Source: UBA288 sp050178135 (GTDB lineage Archaea > Halobacteriota > Methanomicrobia > Methanomicrobiales > Methanospirillaceae). From it: a DNA stretch of 64,000 nucleotides. Every line of letters begins with the position of its first letter. Within the stretch, counting starts at the first letter, position 1. This document shows, piece after piece, positions 33,770 to 42,084 of this stretch. Made by a program: the position numbers and the translations under genes. The DNA lies in contig JBFXGJ010000005.1 in the NCBI GenBank assembly GCA_050178135.1, forward strand, positions 14,770 through 78,769. Reading direction: 5' to 3'. The notes beneath the pieces are model-generated. The model ran no database searches, was not told the DNA's origin, and saw nothing but the letters and a program-made list of their open reading frames with translations.

Positions 33770-34597
33770 GGGCTACGTCATCCCTTTTCGGTGCGGAGTG
33801 GTGCGCCTCTCCCGGACCCCTCCACCGCTGCTTCCGGGAGGGCAACACGACCTCGTCCAGAATATTTTTATGGATGGTGGTGGATCTCCTTCTGTCGAAC
33901 GGTCACTGACTGTTCGTTTCATGGTGATCGACGTGGTACGGATCCGGAAGAACCGCCCTCTGGTCTCGGGCAGTGCGCCTGTATCGAGGGAAGTGCGGCG
34001 GAGAAGTCTCGATCGGCCGTACCGGGCGGTCGAGATCCCGGAGAGCATTCGGACCGTCTGTCTCGGTCTCCTCGCCGCGACGACGACCATGACCGGATGC
34101 ACGATCGGGACCTGCCTCCGTCTGGCTGGTCTCTAACTGTCGCCCCTTTTTCCCGATGAATGGACCAGACCGTCTTCGTTTCATCGCATCCGGCACGGTT
34201 CATCCCGGGCGTTGCCGTGCAACTCTCATGACCTCCGACATCACCGGGGGTTAAACAGAGGTTCTCGAGCGTCTCCCGATACACTCACGGTGCACCCCAG
34301 GTCTCCTTTGACCCCGGGTTCACGGGATGACGGGTATACCTCGTACACCGGTAAGATGCCCGGTCTGGCATGCGGACCGGGCGTTGTTCGCCATCCGTCA
34401 ACTCGCTGCCCATCGTGATCCGCGATCGGAATCCCGTGGTCAGGTCGTTGGAGCGATACCGACCCTTATAGGGATTTTTCGTTACCAGCGAGTATTGCCC
34501 TCGCAGAGATTATTCGTCGTTCGCCGCGGGGGGGTGATCCCGGTCACGCATCCGATCAGAGCTATAAAATAATCAGGGTCCCAACCTCTTCACTGCC
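33770..34597. other. 828-base region without a supported gene
   Basis: Between the PspC gene and a lipoprotein gene. A plus-strand reading at 33798-34136 has weak protein character and no family match. An AT-rich AATATTTTTATGG near 33861 resembles a promoter. An 8-bp stem-loop GCCCGGTC / GACCGGGC lies at 34358-34382, and a CCCTTATAGGG palindrome near 34463. The right end holds the TATA box of the lipoprotein gene. It may hide a non-coding RNA, but I cannot identify one. Confidence 0.35.
34562..34570 (+). promoter_or_regulatory. TATA box of the lipoprotein gene at 34598
   Basis: CTATAAAAT is centred about 32 bases before the ATG at 34598, a nearly consensus archaeal TATA box giving a leader of only a few bases. 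Confidence 0.55.
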
Positions 34598-35956
34598 ATG
34601 ATCCGTTCATCCCGCGCTGCGTTGGTACTGATGCTGGCCCTCATGCTTGGTGCGGCAGTGCTCATGGCCGGCTGTACCCAGGCGCAGCCGCTCTCCGTTC
34701 AGCTCAGCGACCACCCGACCTACGGGAAGATTCTCACGGACTCGAACGGCCGTTCCCTCTACGTGATCGCACGGGATGTTCCGAACACCGGGATCATCGC
34801 CGACCTCGGCGACGTGTCGCGGTTCTACCCCCCCTTCTTCGCCGAGAGTATGCCGGGCGGACGGGGGATCGACACGAGCGAGTTCGGGATCCTGACGCGG
34901 CCCGACGGCTCGAAGCAGACCACCTACCGCGGGTGGCCCCTCTATTACTACCTGAATGACCGGGCGGCGGGCGATGCCAAGAGCCAGGGCGCAAACAACG
35001 TCACGTTCCTGGCGCGGACCGAATATACGCTGATGGTCCTTGAGAACGCGAGCTACGGTATCTACCTCACGACGCCGGACGGGCTCACCCTCTACGCTCC
35101 CGAGAGCGCCAATGCCTCCGTGCGGACCGAGGGTTTCCTTCCGTTCCATGCATCGCCGGTGATCGGCCCCTCCCCCCTCGTCACCTCCAGCGACTTCTCG
35201 GAGGTCGAAGGGGTGAACGGGCCGCCGCAGACGGCGTTCAGGGGCCGACCACTCTGGGTTTTCTCAGGCGACCACGGACCAGGCGTGATCGGCGGCGGCA
35301 CAGACGGGCTTCGCCCCGTAATCCTCGCCCCGTCCGGAAGCATGAGCGGTCTCGGCGAAGGGCCGACAGCCGCTCCGAGCCCGACCCCGACGGTCGGAAC
35401 GGGGTCACCCGCCACGACCGGTTCGGCCCCGGTCCAGGCGACGACGGTCGTCACCACACGCTCCCCGGACGACCCGTACACCGGGGGCAAGCACACCCCG
35501 ACGCCTTTCCAGACGGTTCGGGTGGTGAGTCAGTCCACGGCGACGATCGAACCCGGTGTGACCTGGACCCCGATCGCCCCAGGGACGACGGCGGCGCCCG
35601 ACACGTCTGAGCCCACCCAGGCACAACCCACCTCGGCGCAGCCCACCTCGGCACAACCGACGATGGAGACCAGTGTCCCCACCCCATCGCCCGTCCAGAC
35701 GACGAGCGCCCCGACCGTCGCGCCGGTGACCTCGCCTCCCCCGGAGCCGGTGACGAGCGTTCCAACCCCCGAGCCCGTGACGCCTGTACCGACCCCGGAG
35801 GAGACCACGATCCCCACGACCGTACCCCTCCCCGAGCCATCGACCCCGGAGGTGCCGACTACGATCCCCAACCCCCTCCCCCCGATGCCGATCCCGACGC
35901 TCCCCCCGATGCCGATCGAGTCGGAGGGGGACGTCAACGGCTCCTCCTCCTCCTGA
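34598..35956 (+). CDS. Lipoprotein with two PF03640-type repeats and a Pro/Thr-rich tail
   Basis: A 452-residue lipoprotein: signal peptide and lipobox LMLGAAVLMAGC, then two copies of the secreted repeat of unknown function seen in bacterial and archaeal lipoproteins, marked by YGKILTDSNGRSLYVIARD, TYRGWPLYYYLND, then YGIYLTTPDGLTLYAP and AFRGRPLWVFSGD. Residues from about 250 on are low-complexity Pro/Thr/Ser sequence, with a short QPTSA repeat, a likely glycosylated wall-spanning stalk. Function of the repeat is unknown. A T-tract terminator follows the stop. Its TATA box makes the mRNA nearly leaderless. Confidence 0.85.
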   Translation: MIRSSRAALVLMLALMLGAAVLMAGCTQAQPLSVQLSDHPTYGKILTDSNGRSLYVIARDVPNTGIIADLGDVSRFYPPFFAESMPGGRGIDTSEFGILTRPDGSKQTTYRGWPLYYYLNDRAAGDAKSQGANNVTFLARTEYTLMVLENASYGIYLTTPDGLTLYAPESANASVRTEGFLPFHASPVIGPSPLVTSSDFSEVEGVNGPPQTAFRGRPLWVFSGDHGPGVIGGGTDGLRPVILAPSGSMSGLGEGPTAAPSPTPTVGTGSPATTGSAPVQATTVVTTRSPDDPYTGGKHTPTPFQTVRVVSQSTATIEPGVTWTPIAPGTTAAPDTSEPTQAQPTSAQPTSAQPTMETSVPTPSPVQTTSAPTVAPVTSPPPEPVTSVPTPEPVTPVPTPEETTIPTTVPLPEPSTPEVPTTIPNPLPPMPIPTLPPMPIESEGDVNGSSSS

Positions 35957-35964
35957 TCCTCCTG

Positions 35965-35973
35965 TTTTTTTTT
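35965..35973 (+). terminator. Oligo-T terminator after the lipoprotein gene
   Basis: Nine consecutive T residues start nine bases after the stop codon at 35956 in a GC-rich setting, a good archaeal intrinsic terminator. It is followed by a 12-base direct repeat TTGCCGGGCGAC occurring twice in tandem. Confidence 0.55.
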
Positions 35974-36071
35974 GCCGGGCGACGTTGCCGGGCGACATCG
36001 TGCTGCAAATATCTATTATCGCTCCGTTCCGAGTCTGGTCCGTCGATGCCGCGTCGACAGGGGGGAGAGAG

Positions 36072-36536
36072 ATGAGTGAGGAAGAGACGAAGACGAGCGA
36101 GCTCGTCCGGATGCTTGTGAATGGTACGACCTACCAGATGCTCGATGCTGCCGCGGCGCTTGGTGGGATCGGCGAGGGTGCCGTCCTCGACGTCGCCCCG
36201 TTACTCCGGTCCGTCCACCGGGAGACCCGGTGGCGTGCCGCCGTGGCGCTGGAGCGCGTGGGGCCTCCGGCCGTCGAAGCCCTGATGGTGGCGGCGGGGG
36301 ACCTGGACTGGCGGGTCAGGGTACCGGCGATCTGGGCACTCGAGCACATCGGCGATCAGAGGTCGATCCCATCGCTATTGGAGAACCTGCACGGAAAGAA
36401 CGAATGTTGCCGCTGGATGGCCGCGGCGGCCCTTAACCGAATCGGGGACGATGAGATCCGGCAGACCGTCGAGGAGGTCTTCGTGGCCGATCCCTTCGGG
36501 CGGGGGGTGGTTGAGGAACTGAAGGAAGGAAGCTGA
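36072..36536 (+). CDS. Small HEAT-repeat protein
   Basis: A 154-residue protein made of about four HEAT (PBS lyase-type) repeats: DAAAALGGIGEGAVLDVAPLL, RWRAAVALERVGPPAVEALM, WRVRVPAIWALEHIGDQRSI and WMAAAALNRIGDDEIRQTV. Such repeats form a curved helical solenoid used for protein binding. Start ATG 36072 follows GGGGGGAGAGAG; the upstream extension has no ribosome site. It stands alone downstream of an AAATATCTATTATC promoter-like element near 36006. A much larger HEAT protein is encoded at 54 kb. Confidence 0.85.
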   Translation: MSEEETKTSELVRMLVNGTTYQMLDAAAALGGIGEGAVLDVAPLLRSVHRETRWRAAVALERVGPPAVEALMVAAGDLDWRVRVPAIWALEHIGDQRSIPSLLENLHGKNECCRWMAAAALNRIGDDEIRQTVEEVFVADPFGRGVVEELKEGS

Positions 36537-36655
36537 ACGGGAATAGAGCCAGACAGGGTCATTTGGGCCACCGGGGGCCTTTATTCCCCGGCCACTGTTT
36601 TTCCTGTAACAGGTCGCGGGACGTCGCACAGCGTCTCCGTCAGGAGGAGGCCAAT

Positions 36656-36874
36656 TCAACCGCTGTGGGCCATCTCCTCGTTCCCGATCACCCGCGCCAC
36701 GCGTCCGACGCGACCATCGGTCAACCGGACCTTGATGCCGTGCGGGTGCGTCGCCGAGCGAGTCAGGATCTCCGCCACGACTCCCTCAACCGTCCGGCCG
36801 GTCCGCTGGTCCTGTTTCAAGACGATTGCGACCCTGAGGCCTACCTGGACAGCGTCACGTCGTGTGCCCGTCAT
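36656..36874 (-). CDS. YwbE-family protein (DUF2196)
   Basis: A 72-residue protein matching the YwbE family along its length: VQVGLRVAIVLKQDQRTGR, TVEGVVAEILTRSATHPHGIKVRL cut at LTRSATHPHGI, and DGRVGRVARVI. The fold is a small beta-barrel of unknown function, found across bacteria and archaea. Start ATG 36874 with AGGAG seven bases upstream. It is the last gene of the nitrogenase-like operon, 26 bases after the K-like gene; YwbE proteins are widespread, so this link may be incidental. Confidence 0.88.
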   Translation of the reverse strand: MTGTRRDAVQVGLRVAIVLKQDQRTGRTVEGVVAEILTRSATHPHGIKVRLTDGRVGRVARVIGNEEMAHSG

Positions 36875-36900
36875 TCCCATCTCCTGGGTTCTGTTCAGCC

Positions 36901-38004
36901 TCAAGCCTTTCGCCGGCACGCGCACGCGGTGAGCACCGCGTCGACGAGGGCGAGCGTCCCCTCGACCCCGCAGAGCGGAACTGAAGCCAGGCGGGGCCGA
37001 CCCCGGATCGGGGAGGCGAAGGGGACGAAGGCCGCGTCGGGCGCCAACCGCTCCTCGAACGAAGAACCGAGGACGAGGTCCGGGCCGGCGGCCGAGAGGG
37101 CCTCTTCGACCGGCCCCAGGTCCTCGGCGCGGCACCACTGGGAGCCGCCCGGCCCCTGGGTCCCGGACCGGTCCCCCAGCAGGACGCAGTCCGCGTCCAG
37201 GTAATGCTCGAGAATCCTGGCTGCGGCCCTCACCCTGGCACCGTCCCCCAGGACCGCCACCCGGGGGGGCTCGTGCCGGGCGAGGTGCTTATCGCATGCG
37301 CGCCGGCAACGCCTGTCGGCCTCGCGGCATTCGGCATCGACCGGGGTGAGATCGATCCGGGGGTCACGGTCCGCGAGCCGGGCAAAGGTCGCCTGGACGG
37401 CTTCGAGTCCCAGGAGGTCGCCGAACCGTTCGCCCGGCCCGACCGAAAAGGCCGGGTTGGCGACCACCGTCATGGGCGAAGCCCGCCGGACCGACGCGAC
37501 CGGCCCGCCTGCGTAACGGGTCCCCGGCACGGCCCCGGCCAGGCGGAGAAGGCGTTCGATCTCGTGAAGGTCGCCACGGAAGAACGGGTCGAGGGGTGAA
37601 AGGCCGTCGATTCCGACTGTCTCCGCCCCCGGTTCGACGACCGGCTCGAGGGCACCGACGGCGACCGCGTGCCCTATGGGCGCACCTCCGAGGAAGCCGG
37701 GCGCGTCGACGACGATGACCGGCAGGCCGTCCAGGAGCCCGGCGAGGTCCTCCCCGATGATCCCCGGGACACAGGTGTTCACCACCGCGACCCGGGGGTG
37801 GCGGGCGAGTGCTGCCTCGACGACTGCCCGGACCCGGTCCCCGGCTCCTAAAATCGCGTCCTCGGCAGAGAGGTCCGTGCAGAGAAGGTCGGTCTTCAGG
37901 AGGGAGGAGGGGTAGAACCAGCAGCCAGACGACCCGTGGATGACGATCCCGATCCCGGAATAGGCCGAGAGGCAGGCGACCGCCCCGACCATGGCGCATG
38001 GCAC
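36901..38004 (-). CDS. Nitrogenase component 1-like protein, K-type
   Basis: A 367-residue homologue of the NifD/NifK/BchB superfamily. Cys 3 (PCAMVGA), Cys 28 (VIHGSSGCWFYP) and Cys 78 (VVNTCVPGIIGEDL) occupy the positions and spacing of the P-cluster-type ligands of NifK. It is shorter than nitrogenase, and the C-terminal cofactor-ligand regions of NifD are not evident. With the partner at 38034 it should form a heteromeric catalytic component fed by the NifH-like protein. Start is GTG 38004; ATG 37992 would remove the first conserved Cys, which favours the GTG. Substrate unknown; the group IV nitrogenase-like proteins include F430, sulfur-compound and uncharacterised reductases. Confidence 0.78.
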   Translation of the reverse strand: MPCAMVGAVACLSAYSGIGIVIHGSSGCWFYPSSLLKTDLLCTDLSAEDAILGAGDRVRAVVEAALARHPRVAVVNTCVPGIIGEDLAGLLDGLPVIVVDAPGFLGGAPIGHAVAVGALEPVVEPGAETVGIDGLSPLDPFFRGDLHEIERLLRLAGAVPGTRYAGGPVASVRRASPMTVVANPAFSVGPGERFGDLLGLEAVQATFARLADRDPRIDLTPVDAECREADRRCRRACDKHLARHEPPRVAVLGDGARVRAAARILEHYLDADCVLLGDRSGTQGPGGSQWCRAEDLGPVEEALSAAGPDLVLGSSFEERLAPDAAFVPFASPIRGRPRLASVPLCGVEGTLALVDAVLTACACRRKA

Positions 38005-38033
38005 GAGCGGCCCGGCACGGCACGGCGGCGGTG

Positions 38034-39068
38034 TCAGAGCGCTCGCCTCCAGCGTGAGAGGAGCCGGGCGATACCCGCCGTCCCGACGGGGGCGGGGTCA
38101 GGGACCGGGAGCGGGACGCCGCCGGGACCCTCGACCAGTTCGAGGGTGTCCGCGAGTTCAGCGAGCCACCGGACCCCCACCGGGAGCCGCACACGGCTTC
38201 CCGCGAGGCCGGCGAACCGGGCGAGGACTCTCTCCTGGTGGTCGGCTTCGGCCTCGCAGGCGGCATCCGCGTCCTGGCCCAGTGCTGCGCCCACCGTGCG
38301 GAGGAACGAGACCGTCGCCGAGAGGCCGACCGGAAAACTGCCGACACGCGGCGTGCCCGGCCGGACCGGGAGCCGGTCCGCAACCGGGGCGAGGGCCGGC
38401 TCGCGAAGGACCAGGAGGTCGGCACCGGGCAGAAGGCCGAGCGCCGCGGTGGGGGTCTCCCGCACGAACCGGAGCCCGACCTCCTGGTCGAGGCGCCCGA
38501 GGAGCCGACCGAGTTCGTCTGCATGGGCATCGGCCTCGAACTCCAGGTTCTTCTCGCCCACCAGCGCGATCACGGGTTCTTCGCCCCACTCGGGGGCGGG
38601 GATCCGGGAGGCGAGCATGCCGTAGGCCTGGAGGGCAGCCCGCTCCCCCTCGAGGAACCCCCCCCCGAAGAACCCACCGACCGGGATGACTACCACGGGG
38701 ACCGTCGCCGGGACACGGGTGGCCACTGCCCCGCAGTCGTCTCCGATCGCCTCGGCCACGCAGGTCGAGAGGACTGCGATCGATCCCGGGGACCGCGCAA
38801 CGGCCTCGTCGAGGGTCCGGGCGAGGGTCTCCTCCCCCCCGAAGATCACCTCCTGCTCGCCCAGGTCGTCCGAGAGAAGGGTCGGCATCCGGGCCCCTGG
38901 CTGGTCGAGGAGCGTGGTGAGGAGCAGCGACACGTGGTGATGGGCGCAACCGGCCGGGCCGTGGACGACGGTCAGCCCGTCTGAGATTGCGGCGGCGACC
39001 GAAAGGGCACCGGCGAGGGTGCACCCGTCAGATCGGGGCGTGGGCAAAGGCGAGGGATTCGAGGGCAT
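38034..39068 (-). CDS. Nitrogenase component 1-like protein, D-type
   Basis: A 344-residue superfamily member starting at ATG 39068, overlapping the NifH-like gene by 41 bases. Conserved Cys residues are Cys 16 (SDGCTLAGAL), Cys 41 (TVVHGPAGCAHHHVSL) and Cys 103 (VLSTCVAEAIGDDC), spaced as in NifD, plus Cys 112. Other landmarks are SDDLGEQEVIFGGEETLARTL and GGFFGGGFLEGERAALQA. The N-terminal motifs differ from those of CfbD (HGPPGC followed by a TAMDENEFVFGG-type segment), so this is not the usual F430 cyclase subunit. It precedes the K-like gene by 29 bases in the same transcript. Confidence 0.78.
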   Translation of the reverse strand: MPSNPSPLPTPRSDGCTLAGALSVAAAISDGLTVVHGPAGCAHHHVSLLLTTLLDQPGARMPTLLSDDLGEQEVIFGGEETLARTLDEAVARSPGSIAVLSTCVAEAIGDDCGAVATRVPATVPVVVIPVGGFFGGGFLEGERAALQAYGMLASRIPAPEWGEEPVIALVGEKNLEFEADAHADELGRLLGRLDQEVGLRFVRETPTAALGLLPGADLLVLREPALAPVADRLPVRPGTPRVGSFPVGLSATVSFLRTVGAALGQDADAACEAEADHQERVLARFAGLAGSRVRLPVGVRWLAELADTLELVEGPGGVPLPVPDPAPVGTAGIARLLSRWRRAL

Positions 39069-39846
39069 CCTGGGTGAGGGGGTGCGGGATCGCAAGGTCG
39101 GTGTTGCGCAGAAGGTCGTCGGCGAGCCTTCGGTACACCCCGGCCTGGGCCGAGTCGGGGGCATACTCGATCACGGTCTGGCGGTGGAGCTCGGCGAGCT
39201 GGACCACCCGGTCCCGGGGGATCGTAGCAACGAGCCGGGAGCCGATCGCTGTGGCAAACGCGTCGACCAGCTCCTCTTCGCGTTCCATCCCCTTCGCATT
39301 CAGGATCACGCCGGCGAGCCGGCAACGGCAGCGCGGCCTCTCGGCGAGGCGGGCGATCGCCTTCGCGATGTTGTTGGCCGCATAGAGCGACATCAACTCG
39401 CCCGAGGTGACCAGGTAGACCTCCTCGGCATAGCCCTCCCGCATCGGCATCGCGAAGCCGCCGCAGACAACGTCGCCGAGAACGTCGTAGACGATCACAT
39501 CGGCCTTCAGGGCGCCCCGCGCCTCCAGGAGCTGGAAGGTCGCGATGATCCCCCTGCCGGCGCAGCCGATCCCGGGCTCTGGCCCGCCGGCTTCGACGCA
39601 CCGGACGCCGGCATACCCGGTCCGCACCACGTCCTCGAGGGCGACGCCCGCCGCCCCGCGCTCCCGCACCAGCTCGAGCACGGTCGGAAGGGGCTCGCCG
39701 TGCATCAGCATCCGCGTCGAGTCGTGCTTCGGGTCACATCCGACCTGGAGGACCGATCGCCCGCTCTCACCGAGCGCGGCCGAGAGGTTGGCCGAGGTCG
39801 TCGACTTGCCGATACCTCCCTTGCCGTAGAGGGCGATCTGTTTCAT
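39028..39846 (-). CDS. NifH-like ATP-dependent reductase
   Basis: A 272-residue nitrogenase iron protein homologue. P-loop YGKGGIGKSTTSANL (residues 8-22), CDPKHDSTR at 37-45, the [4Fe-4S]-ligand Cys 95 in GIGCAGRGI and Cys 128 in LGDVVCGGFAMP, and switch residues YDVLGDVV are all intact. It should form a homodimer with one cluster and deliver electrons, with ATP hydrolysis, to the D/K-like pair encoded downstream. NifH-like reductases serve nitrogenase, chlorophyll enzymes, CfbCD and other group IV systems; without nifE/N/B neighbours or full-length nifD/K, N2 fixation is unlikely. Start ATG 39846 is the first gene of the overlapping HDK set. Confidence 0.88.
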   Translation of the reverse strand: MKQIALYGKGGIGKSTTSANLSAALGESGRSVLQVGCDPKHDSTRMLMHGEPLPTVLELVRERGAAGVALEDVVRTGYAGVRCVEAGGPEPGIGCAGRGIIATFQLLEARGALKADVIVYDVLGDVVCGGFAMPMREGYAEEVYLVTSGELMSLYAANNIAKAIARLAERPRCRCRLAGVILNAKGMEREEELVDAFATAIGSRLVATIPRDRVVQLAELHRQTVIEYAPDSAQAGVYRRLADDLLRNTDLAIPHPLTQDALESLAFAHAPI

Positions 39847-39927
39847 CCCTCGTGAATGGGTCTCCTGACCGGTTCAACCTTTCCGATGTTAGCACAGGTC
39901 CAATTGCGTTCGCACCTCGTCTCGGTC

Positions 39928-40263
39928 CTACTCGTGGATCATCACGAGCTGCATCTTGAACCGGGTCACGGCGTGCACTGCGTGGGGGACGGATGCAGGC
40001 ATGATGATCACCTGGCCCTCGTGGAGGGTGAAATCGTTCTCGCGGATCGTGACCCGGGCCTTCCCCTCGAGGACGGTCACAATCGCGTCGTACGGCGCCG
40101 TGTGCTCGGGGAGCCCGGTGTCCTCGTCGAAGGCGAAGAGCGTGATCGTTCCCGCGTGCTTGAAGACCAGCATCCGGGAGGCGATGGAACCTGGCTGGTA
40201 GTCGACAAGCCCGACAAGGTCCCGGACGACCTCCGTATCGAGTCCACGACGTGGTTCGGTCAT
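39928..40263 (-). CDS. Single-domain cupin protein
   Basis: A 111-residue cupin (ATG 40263). Cupin motif 1 is visible as LPEHTAPYDAIVTVLEGKARV and motif 2 as LHEGQVIIMPASVPHAVHA; His residues in HTAPYD and PHAVHA are candidate metal ligands. Such small cupins bind metals or small ligands and are often regulators, isomerases or dioxygenases. It lies 81 bases upstream of the NifH-like gene on the same strand, so it may be the first gene of that operon and could handle a substrate or metal for it; this is inference from context. Confidence 0.8.
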   Translation of the reverse strand: MTEPRRGLDTEVVRDLVGLVDYQPGSIASRMLVFKHAGTITLFAFDEDTGLPEHTAPYDAIVTVLEGKARVTIRENDFTLHEGQVIIMPASVPHAVHAVTRFKMQLVMIHE

Positions 40264-40318
40264 GGGCGATCGGTCGCCGTCCGGGTTGATATAGGTGGCG
40301 CCGGATCCGGCCGGCACC

Positions 40319-40834
40319 TCAACCGCCTCGTGTACCGTCCCCCGCCTCGACCGCCTGGACGACACCGGGGAGCCCCTCGCGGATCTCCTCCCCTCCGAAG
40401 AACGCCGAGCCGCCGGCGATCACCTCGGGGATCCCGCGGGGCGCGACGCCCAGGGCACGGTTTGCCTCGTAATACCGGGTCGCGTTCGTCTCGTTTCTGA
40501 AGATCTCGACGTAGTCGAACTGGATGTGGGGGTGCTCCCGGGCCAGGTCTTCGACGAACGGCCGGACCTCGTCGCAGCTCTGGCAGTCCACGCCCCAGAA
40601 GAAGAGCACTCCGTCGCTGTCCGTCATACGCGGTGCCGTGGGGGGTGTGGAAATGGAGGTTATGGGACCGGTCTCGAGGACGCCTGTGGCGGAGCTCTCG
40701 ACTGGGGCCGGTGACGGAAAGGTGGATGGGTGTTCCGTCGGTCCGTCGGACGGGAGGTCTTCCGGGGTAAGACACCCGGCAGAGACGAGGCAGAGGGCGA
40801 GGAGGAGGACGATGAGGCGCATATCGACATTCAT
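40319..40834 (-). CDS. Thioredoxin-like lipoprotein with a CxxC site
   Basis: A 171-residue protein: lipoprotein signal (RLIVLLLALCLVSAGC), a Pro/Ser/Thr linker of about 50 residues, and a thioredoxin fold with the redox-active pair VLFFWGVDCQSCDEVRPFVEDL and the cis-Pro region RGIPEVIAGG. It would catalyse thiol-disulfide exchange outside the membrane. ATG 40834 and ATG 40822 are both possible starts; the lipobox is intact with either. It follows the CPBP protease gene by five bases and precedes the cupin by about 55 bases, so a transcript running into the nitrogenase-like genes is possible. Confidence 0.82.
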   Translation of the reverse strand: MNVDMRLIVLLLALCLVSAGCLTPEDLPSDGPTEHPSTFPSPAPVESSATGVLETGPITSISTPPTAPRMTDSDGVLFFWGVDCQSCDEVRPFVEDLAREHPHIQFDYVEIFRNETNATRYYEANRALGVAPRGIPEVIAGGSAFFGGEEIREGLPGVVQAVEAGDGTRGG

Positions 40835-40839
40835 GGTAC

Positions 40840-42027
40840 TCAGATCGTGACCCCGGCCGTGAGCGCCCCGAAGAGCACCAGGTCGTACAGCCCGTGGGTG
40901 ATGGCGCAGGTGGTGGTGTTCGCCCGCTTCCGGATCCAGGCGAAGACGAGGCCGGCGAGGAAGACCGAGAGGAGGGCGTCCCAGGAGTATTGCCAGGCGT
41001 GGAGCGCGGCGAACAGGAGGCTCGGCAGGACCACCCCGAAGACCGGCTGGAGCACTCCCCGGACCGCCAGCTCCTCCCCGATCCCCGCAGAGACCGCCGC
41101 CGTCACCGCGCCGACCGGGGTCAGGACGTCGGAGAAGAGGCGGCGATAGGCCTCGTCGTCGGTGACCGCCCAGCCCATAACTCCCCAGGCGGCGGCGATC
41201 GCCCGGTCGACCAGCCCGAAGACCACGACAAGCACCAGGGCTGCGATGACCGCGAAGACGACCTGCCGACCCGTCGGGCGGACGAACGCGAGCCGCTCAA
41301 GGGCCTCGGTGAAGGTCCGCCGGACGAAGAGCCCGACGATCAGGAACGAGCCGTAGATGATGAAGAGGAGGGAGTAGGCCTCCGAACGGGCGAAGTCACC
41401 CGGGCTCTCTGCGGGCTCGTCGCCGCCGAGGAGGGCCTCCGAGAGGAACGGGGGGGTGCCGTTCACGACGAGGGGCACGGGCGGGACGAGGACCATCGCG
41501 AGTACGAGGACAAGGGCGACCGCGTGGACGAAGGAGTTCGGTTTGAGCGGGACCACCCGGGAGAGGATGCGCCGGACCGGGGACAGGAACCCGGCAAGCG
41601 AGACGAGCCCGCAGACCGCCCCGAGCCCGAAGAGGGCGAGCACGGTCCCCTCCATCCCCGCCGGGAGTTCCGCACTCTCGAGGGCGCCGGGGGGGAGGGC
41701 CGCCATGAGGCCGAGCGCGCACGAGAGGAGGACCAGGATCCCGATCAGGCCGAGCAGCAGAAGGCCGGTCACGTACCGGAGGGGGCGCGAATCTTCAGCC
41801 AGGTAGGCGACCATCGCGATCAGGACAAATGGCGCGACCTGGAGCGCCCCCGCCCCGAGGAGCATAAACTCCGTGTTTAGGTCGGGGCTCGAGAGGAGGA
41901 GGAGAACGACCGCCAGGCCGGCGACCGCGGTCCCGGCCAGGAGGGCGCGGTACCCGGTCCGGTCCGGCGCCGGGGGGAGCCCCGTCACCACCTCGTCGCC
42001 CGGGAGGGGCCCCTGTTCGTCGTCCAT
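40840..42027 (-). CDS. CPBP-family intramembrane metalloprotease
   Basis: A 395-residue polytopic membrane protein, about ten hydrophobic segments. The CPBP/Abi (CaaX protease-like) motifs are present near the C-terminus: IGEELAVRGVLQPVF (catalytic Glu-Glu and Arg), LFAALHAWQYS and CAITHGLYDLVLF. Members cleave membrane substrates, prenylated proteins or peptides, or act as immunity proteins; no substrate can be inferred here. A soluble leader of about 25 acidic and Pro-rich residues precedes the first membrane segment. Start ATG 42027. It is the first gene of a tight pair with the thioredoxin-like lipoprotein. Confidence 0.85.
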   Translation of the reverse strand: MDDEQGPLPGDEVVTGLPPAPDRTGYRALLAGTAVAGLAVVLLLLSSPDLNTEFMLLGAGALQVAPFVLIAMVAYLAEDSRPLRYVTGLLLLGLIGILVLLSCALGLMAALPPGALESAELPAGMEGTVLALFGLGAVCGLVSLAGFLSPVRRILSRVVPLKPNSFVHAVALVLVLAMVLVPPVPLVVNGTPPFLSEALLGGDEPAESPGDFARSEAYSLLFIIYGSFLIVGLFVRRTFTEALERLAFVRPTGRQVVFAVIAALVLVVVFGLVDRAIAAAWGVMGWAVTDDEAYRRLFSDVLTPVGAVTAAVSAGIGEELAVRGVLQPVFGVVLPSLLFAALHAWQYSWDALLSVFLAGLVFAWIRKRANTTTCAITHGLYDLVLFGALTAGVTI

Positions 42028-42084
42028 AGAGGGTGTGGTGGTTCCGGTTATTTCATCCTTGCCCAGGTTCGGCCGGTGGCCCGA

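Noticed and set aside
33798..34136. A 112-residue reading between the PspC and lipoprotein genes
   Set aside because: Composition is poor, no ribosome site or family match was found, and its start overlaps an AT-rich promoter-like element.
36901..39846. Annotation of the nitrogenase-like genes as true nitrogenase nifHDK or as cfbC/cfbD
   Set aside because: The component-1 proteins are too short and lack evident FeMo-cofactor ligands and accessory nif genes; and two different component-1 subunits plus divergent motifs argue against CfbCD.
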